Below, in pieces: positions 13,946 through 17,194 of a DNA stretch of 17,194 bases. A program made the position numbers and the translations under genes. The stretch comes from Paratractidigestivibacter sp963630635 (GTDB taxonomy: Bacteria > Actinomycetota > Coriobacteriia > Coriobacteriales > Atopobiaceae), in assembly GCA_963630635.1 (NCBI GenBank), contig CAVGOA010000043.1:1-17194 (forward strand), read 5' to 3'. A model generated the notes under the pieces. It saw only the letters and a program-made list of their open reading frames with translations. It did not search any database and had not been told where the DNA came from. Numbering within the stretch: the stretch's first letter is position 1; every line of letters starts with the position of its first letter.

Positions 13946-13979
13946 GGCCCGCACCGGCACCCGGTCGCGGGCCGTTTTT
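13946..13979 (+). terminator. Intrinsic terminator of the 3HCDH-like gene
   Basis: GGCCCGCACCGG (13946-13957) pairs with CCGGTCGCGGGCC (13961-13973), with one bulged C and a 3-nt loop, followed by G and five T (13975-13979), 31 bp after the stop. Confidence 0.88.
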
Positions 13980-14034
13980 ATGCGCCCCGGCCCAGGCCGG
14001 CCGCGTCCTTTCTGCGCCTCTTTCTCAACGACTG

Positions 14035-14062
14035 TTTACGACCAAGTTAGATTAGGTATACT
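14035..14062 (+). promoter_or_regulatory. Promoter of eno (TTTACG - 16 nt - TATACT)
   Basis: A -35 TTTACG (14035-14040) and a -10 TATACT (14057-14062) with 16-nt spacing, inside a distinctly AT-rich patch 46 bp before the enolase ATG. Transcription would begin near 14069. Downstream lies a small inverted repeat, GTTAG-6 nt-CTAAC (14075-14090), and AAGTTAG occurs twice (14044-14050, 14073-14079); these could be protein-binding sites but are short. Confidence 0.7.
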
Positions 14063-14108
14063 CTTTGGCGGTAAGTTAGGTTTGGCTAACATAGGAAAGG
14101 TGGCCAGC

Positions 14109-15398
14109 ATGGCAATCATTACCAACGTTTACGGTCGCGAGGTCCTGGACTCCCGCGGCAACCCCACCGTCGAGGTCGAGGTCCTTCTCGAGGACGGCGC
14201 CTTTGGTCGCGCCATTGTCCCCTCCGGCGCTTCCACCGGCGAGTTCGAGGCCGTCGAGCTGCGCGACGGCGACAAGGACCGCTACATGGGCAAGGGCGTC
14301 ACCAAGGCCGTCGACCACGTCAACAACGAGCTGGCCAAGCTCCTTGTGGGCATGGACGCCACCGACCAGCGCGGCTGCGACCAGGCCATGATCGCCGCCG
14401 ACGGCACTCCCAACAAGGGCAACTTTGGCGCCAACGCCATCCTGGGCTGCTCGCTGGCCATCGCCCGCGCCGCCGCAGAGTCCGCCGGCCTTCCCCTCTA
14501 CGCCTACCTGGGCGGCCCCAACGCCCACACCCTGCCCGTCCCCATGATGAACATCCTTAACGGCGGCGTCCACGCCGACAACAACGTCGACTTCCAGGAG
14601 TTCATGATCATGCCCGTGGGCGCTCCCGATTTCAAGACCGCTCTGCGCTGGTGCACCCAGGTCTACCACACCCTGAAGGACACCCTTAAGAAGGCCGGCC
14701 TCTCCACCGGCGTGGGCGACGAGGGCGGCTTTGCTCCCGACCTCAAGACCAACGACGAGCCCTTCGTCTACCTGATGGAGGCCGTCAAGGCCGCCGGTTT
14801 CGAGCCGGGCGTCGACTTCATGTTTGCCATGGATCCGGCTACCTCCGAGTGCTACAACAAGGAGACCGGCATGTACGAGCTCAAGGGCGAGGGCCGCACC
14901 TTGACCTCCGACCAGATGGTCGATTACTGGGAGGACCTGGTCAACCGCTACCCCATCATCTCCATCGAGGACGGCCTGGCCGAGGAGGACTGGGAGGGCT
15001 GGAAGAAGCTCACCGAGCGCATTGGCAACAAGGTCCAGCTCGTGGGCGACGACCTCTTTGTCACCAACACTTCTCGCCTCAAGAAGGGCATCGAGTCCGG
15101 CGCCGCTAACGCCATCCTCATCAAGGTGAACCAGATCGGTTCCCTCACCGAGACCCTCGACGCCATCGAGATGGCCAAGCGCGCCGGCTACACCGCCGTC
15201 GTCTCTCACCGCTCGGGCGAGACCGAGGACACCACCATCGCCGACCTGGCCGTCGCCACCAACGCGGGCCAGATCAAGACCGGCGCCCCCGCCCGCACCG
15301 ACCGCGTGGCCAAGTACAACCAGCTGCTTCGCATCGAGGACCAGCTTGAGGACTCCGCCGAGTACCTGCAGAAGGCCGCTTTCTACAACATTGCCTAG
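14109..15398 (+). CDS. eno: Enolase (phosphopyruvate hydratase)
   Basis: A 429-residue glycolytic enzyme, converting 2-phosphoglycerate to phosphoenolpyruvate in the cytoplasm; full family length. ITNVYGREVLDSRGNPTVEV (4-23) and the substrate loop SGASTGEFEA (39-48) are present. E205 in GVGDEGGFAP and K339 in ILIKVNQIGS are the catalytic pair. Mg2+ ligands are D242 (AMDPATSE), E287 (SIEDGL) and the Asp of VGDDLF (314-315). SHRSGETEDTTIADL (366-380) is the enolase signature. The ATG at 14109 follows AGGAAAGGTGG; the upstream open frame includes the promoter and is excluded. It has its own promoter and terminator and is followed by the phosphofructokinase, so two glycolytic genes sit side by side but apparently as separate units. 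Codon use is strongly biased to C/G-ending codons, consistent with high expression. Confidence 0.98.
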   Translation: MAIITNVYGREVLDSRGNPTVEVEVLLEDGAFGRAIVPSGASTGEFEAVELRDGDKDRYMGKGVTKAVDHVNNELAKLLVGMDATDQRGCDQAMIAADGTPNKGNFGANAILGCSLAIARAAAESAGLPLYAYLGGPNAHTLPVPMMNILNGGVHADNNVDFQEFMIMPVGAPDFKTALRWCTQVYHTLKDTLKKAGLSTGVGDEGGFAPDLKTNDEPFVYLMEAVKAAGFEPGVDFMFAMDPATSECYNKETGMYELKGEGRTLTSDQMVDYWEDLVNRYPIISIEDGLAEEDWEGWKKLTERIGNKVQLVGDDLFVTNTSRLKKGIESGAANAILIKVNQIGSLTETLDAIEMAKRAGYTAVVSHRSGETEDTTIADLAVATNAGQIKTGAPARTDRVAKYNQLLRIEDQLEDSAEYLQKAAFYNIA

Positions 15399-15491
15399 TT
15401 AGCGAGAAGACCGCGTCGGGCGGCGTCCCAGCGCCGCCCCGTGGCCGGCATCCCCGCGCCCCGGCGTCCCCGCGCCTCTCACCTCTCCGCG

Positions 15492-15523
15492 AACCCCGCA
15501 GCCCACAAGAGCTGCGGGGTTTT
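15492..15523 (+). terminator. Intrinsic terminator of eno
   Basis: AACCCCGCAGC (15492-15502) pairs with GCTGCGGGGTT (15511-15521), 11 perfect base pairs with an 8-nt loop, running into TTTTCTTTG. It lies 94 bp past the eno stop. Confidence 0.88.
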
Positions 15524-15548
15524 CTTTGTCCCGGCGGCCGGGTATCCT
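15520..15548 (+). promoter_or_regulatory. Candidate promoter for the phosphofructokinase gene
   Basis: TTTTCT (15520-15525), 17 nt, then TATCCT (15543-15548), in the only AT-richer spot of the 237-bp eno-pfp gap. The -35 would share bases with the T-run of the eno terminator. GGGTA-5 nt-TACCC (15540-15554) overlaps the -10 as a small inverted repeat. Both boxes are weak. Confidence 0.3.
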
Positions 15549-15635
15549 GTACCCAGCAAACCCGCGCGCTGCCACGCTCCGGTGAGCCCCGTCGGGCCAC
15601 AACGTGCGCCGCCGCGCCCCACGAAAGGAAACCCC

Positions 15636-16829
15636 ATGAGCGAGAACCCTCAGATCCGCCGCATCCTGGTTGGCCAGTCCGGCGGCCCCACCGCCGCCAT
15701 CAACTCGAGCCTTGCCGGCGTCATCGCCGCCGCGCGCCAGGCCGGGGCAGAGCCGATCGGCATGCGCTATGGCATCCAAGGGTTTCTCGCCGGCAAGACG
15801 GTTGACCTAAACGCCGCCCTGCCCACCGACGCTGACCTGCAGCTTTTGCGCCAGACGCCGTCAAGCTGGCTGGGCAGCTGCCGCTTCAAGCTTCCCGCCT
15901 TGGACGACGTGGCCTTCTACGACGATGCCTTCGCCTCGTTTGAGGAGGCCGGCATCGACGCTGTTCTCTACATTGGCGGCAACGACTCCATGGACACCAT
16001 CGCCAAGCTGGGCGCCTACGGCCATAAGATCGGCAGCCCCATCCGCTTCATCGGCGTGCCCAAGACCATCGACAACGACCTGGTGGGCATCGACCACACC
16101 CCCGGCTACGGCAGCGCGGCCCGCTTTGTGGCCACGGCCACAGCCGAGGTCGCCCGCGATGCGGACGTCTACGACCTCAAGAGCGTGACCTTCGTCGAGA
16201 TCATGGGCCGCGACGCCGGCTGGCTTGCCGGCTCCGCCTGCCTGGCCAACCCCGATCTCATCCTCCTGCCCGAGGTCCCATTTGACGAGAACGACCTGGT
16301 CAGCCGCCTGCACGACCTTCTCGCAAAGAAGAACACCGTGATGGTTGCCATGAGCGAGGGCATTCGCACGGCCGACGGACACTTGCTTGCCGAGAAGACC
16401 GTCGCGGCCGGCACCGGCGTCGACGAGTTTGGCCACCTGGCTCACATGAGCGGCCCTTCTCGCTACCTGGCAGACGTGGTCAAGGCGGCCCTGGACTGCA
16501 AGACGCGCGCCGTCGAGCTGTCCACCTTCCAACGCTGCGCCTCTCACCAGGCAAGCAAGGTCGACCTGGACGAGGCCTTTGAGCTGGGCCGCCAGGGCGT
16601 ACTGGCCGCGATGGCCGGTCAGTCGGTCAAGATGAGCTCGCTGGTTCGCGCGGCCAACGACCCGTACACCGTCGACTACACCCTGGTCGACGTCCTTGCC
16701 GTGGCCAACCAGGTCAAGGCCGTCCCGCGCGAGTGGATTTCTGACGACGGCATGCAGGTCACCAGCGACTTCGTGGCGTACGTCGCCCCTCTCGCCGGCC
16801 CCCTCCCCGCTCAGTTGCCCGCGCTGTAA
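15636..16829 (+). CDS. pfp: Phosphofructokinase, predicted pyrophosphate-dependent
   Basis: A 397-residue PfkA-superfamily enzyme making fructose 1,6-bisphosphate from fructose 6-phosphate. It has GQSGGPTAAINSS at 13-25, YIGGNDSMDT at 112-121, the catalytic GVPKTIDNDLVG at 140-151, GYGSAARF near 160 and EIMGRDAGWLAG near 190-200. ATP-dependent bacterial enzymes carry GGDGS and PGTIDND. Here the second Gly positions are Asp117 and Lys143 (GGND and PKTIDND), the pair that marks pyrophosphate use, so PPi is the predicted phosphoryl donor and the reaction should be reversible. The length exceeds the 320 residues of ATP-PfkA, as in long-type PPi enzymes. The ATG at 15636 has GAAAGGAA upstream. Being next to eno supports a glycolytic role. 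The donor is a prediction from two positions; the symbol reflects that. Confidence 0.88.
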   Translation: MSENPQIRRILVGQSGGPTAAINSSLAGVIAAARQAGAEPIGMRYGIQGFLAGKTVDLNAALPTDADLQLLRQTPSSWLGSCRFKLPALDDVAFYDDAFASFEEAGIDAVLYIGGNDSMDTIAKLGAYGHKIGSPIRFIGVPKTIDNDLVGIDHTPGYGSAARFVATATAEVARDADVYDLKSVTFVEIMGRDAGWLAGSACLANPDLILLPEVPFDENDLVSRLHDLLAKKNTVMVAMSEGIRTADGHLLAEKTVAAGTGVDEFGHLAHMSGPSRYLADVVKAALDCKTRAVELSTFQRCASHQASKVDLDEAFELGRQGVLAAMAGQSVKMSSLVRAANDPYTVDYTLVDVLAVANQVKAVPREWISDDGMQVTSDFVAYVAPLAGPLPAQLPAL

Positions 16830-16856
16830 GGACGCGCGACGCGCCCAAGGCAGGCC

Positions 16857-17194
16857 TTACTGAGCCGCACCGATGCCCAGACTTTCCAGCTCACCCCTCT
16901 TAAAGCCCTTCTCGTCATAGGAGGGGTCTGCTGGATATCTATCCTTAGTTGCGATCCATTGCTCACCGCGAGACCCGTCCTCCAGGCAGATATAACTCAA
17001 CGGAACCGGGTCTTTCTCGTAATAGTCATTGGTCCAGCTAGAGGCTCGAACTTCATTGCCAGCGCAGAGTTGCTCGATTAACTCAAGGCACTCTTTGTCA
17101 GAAATCTCGCCATAATCGCAGGTGAGATCGTGTCGTAAATGTTGGTGTAAGGGGCGAGACGCCCCGCTAGGCCGCCCGTGAAAAAGGCGCGGCC
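16857..17194 (-). pseudogene. Frameshifted or 5'-incomplete gene of unknown function, off the right edge
   Basis: On the minus strand one frame reads about 90 protein-like codons from roughly 17129 to a TAA at 16857-16859, through GEISDKECLELIEQLCAGNE, SSWTNDYYEKDPVPLSYICLEDGS and GEQWIATKDRYPADPSYDEKG. It has no ATG, GTG or TTG at its head. Upstream of about 17130 that frame turns basic and unlike protein. The neighbouring frame instead reads FFTGGLAGRLAPYTNIYDT from the window edge, with mostly C/G-ending codons, and then stops at TAA inside the first part. One missing base near 17126-17134 would join them. GC content is clearly lower than in neighbouring genes. I recognise no family. The stretch could also be a short remnant beside a terminator-like region (GGGGCG-AGA-CGCCCC at 17151-17165; on the minus strand GGCCGCGCC then T5). 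It converges on the phosphofructokinase gene with a 27-bp gap. Confidence 0.5.

Noticed and set aside
14076..15209. Open frame of 377 codons antisense to eno
   Set aside because: It results from the strong codon bias of enolase; there is no plausible start signal or domain.
1..17194. CRISPR array, prophage, toxin-antitoxin or biosynthetic gene cluster
   Set aside because: No spaced direct repeats, phage genes, paired small ORFs or modular synthases were seen; the window is mostly metabolic chromosome.

Overview
The window is GC-rich bacterial chromosome. Most genes start on ATG behind GAAAGG/GGAG-type Shine-Dalgarno sequences, and genes are separated by GC hairpins, several followed by T-runs. 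The gene set is a ROK kinase and intracellular glycosidases, a eukaryotic-type NADP isocitrate dehydrogenase, a pyrophosphate-type phosphofructokinase and a pantothenate cluster with a DUF2520 reductase. Together with base composition this suggests a high-GC Gram-positive, most likely a fermentative Coriobacteriia (Olsenella/Collinsella-like). That placement is inference. No rRNA or tRNA gene was seen.

Left third (1-6084): a carbohydrate-use locus. On the minus strand lie an MFS sugar carrier, a compact GH78-like alpha-L-rhamnosidase and the start of a ROK sugar kinase. A divergent TetR regulator is on the plus strand, and a GH2 glycosidase converges on it from the minus strand. Neither glycosidase has a signal peptide, so a small glycoside is probably imported intact and cut in the cytoplasm. 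Between the carrier and tetR lie two copies of the palindrome TTACAGnnCTGTAA, the likely TetR operators.

Middle (6085-9529): a 601-residue protein of unusual design: N-terminal OST-HTH/LOTUS-like domain, basic patch, long Pro/Glu linker, and a C-terminal region resembling DUF3825. It is probably RNA-related and is the least understood gene here. A hairpin and then icd follow it.

Right half (9530-16829): a tight panB-panC-panG-panD cluster, which covers ketoisovalerate to pantothenate, with beta-alanine made from aspartate by PanD. It ends in a strong terminator. Next come a 136-bp imperfect palindrome with perfect 26-bp arms, a divergent 3-hydroxyacyl-CoA dehydrogenase, enolase with a clear promoter, and a PPi-type phosphofructokinase. 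The last 330 bp hold a lower-GC minus-strand gene remnant that appears frameshifted and runs off the window.
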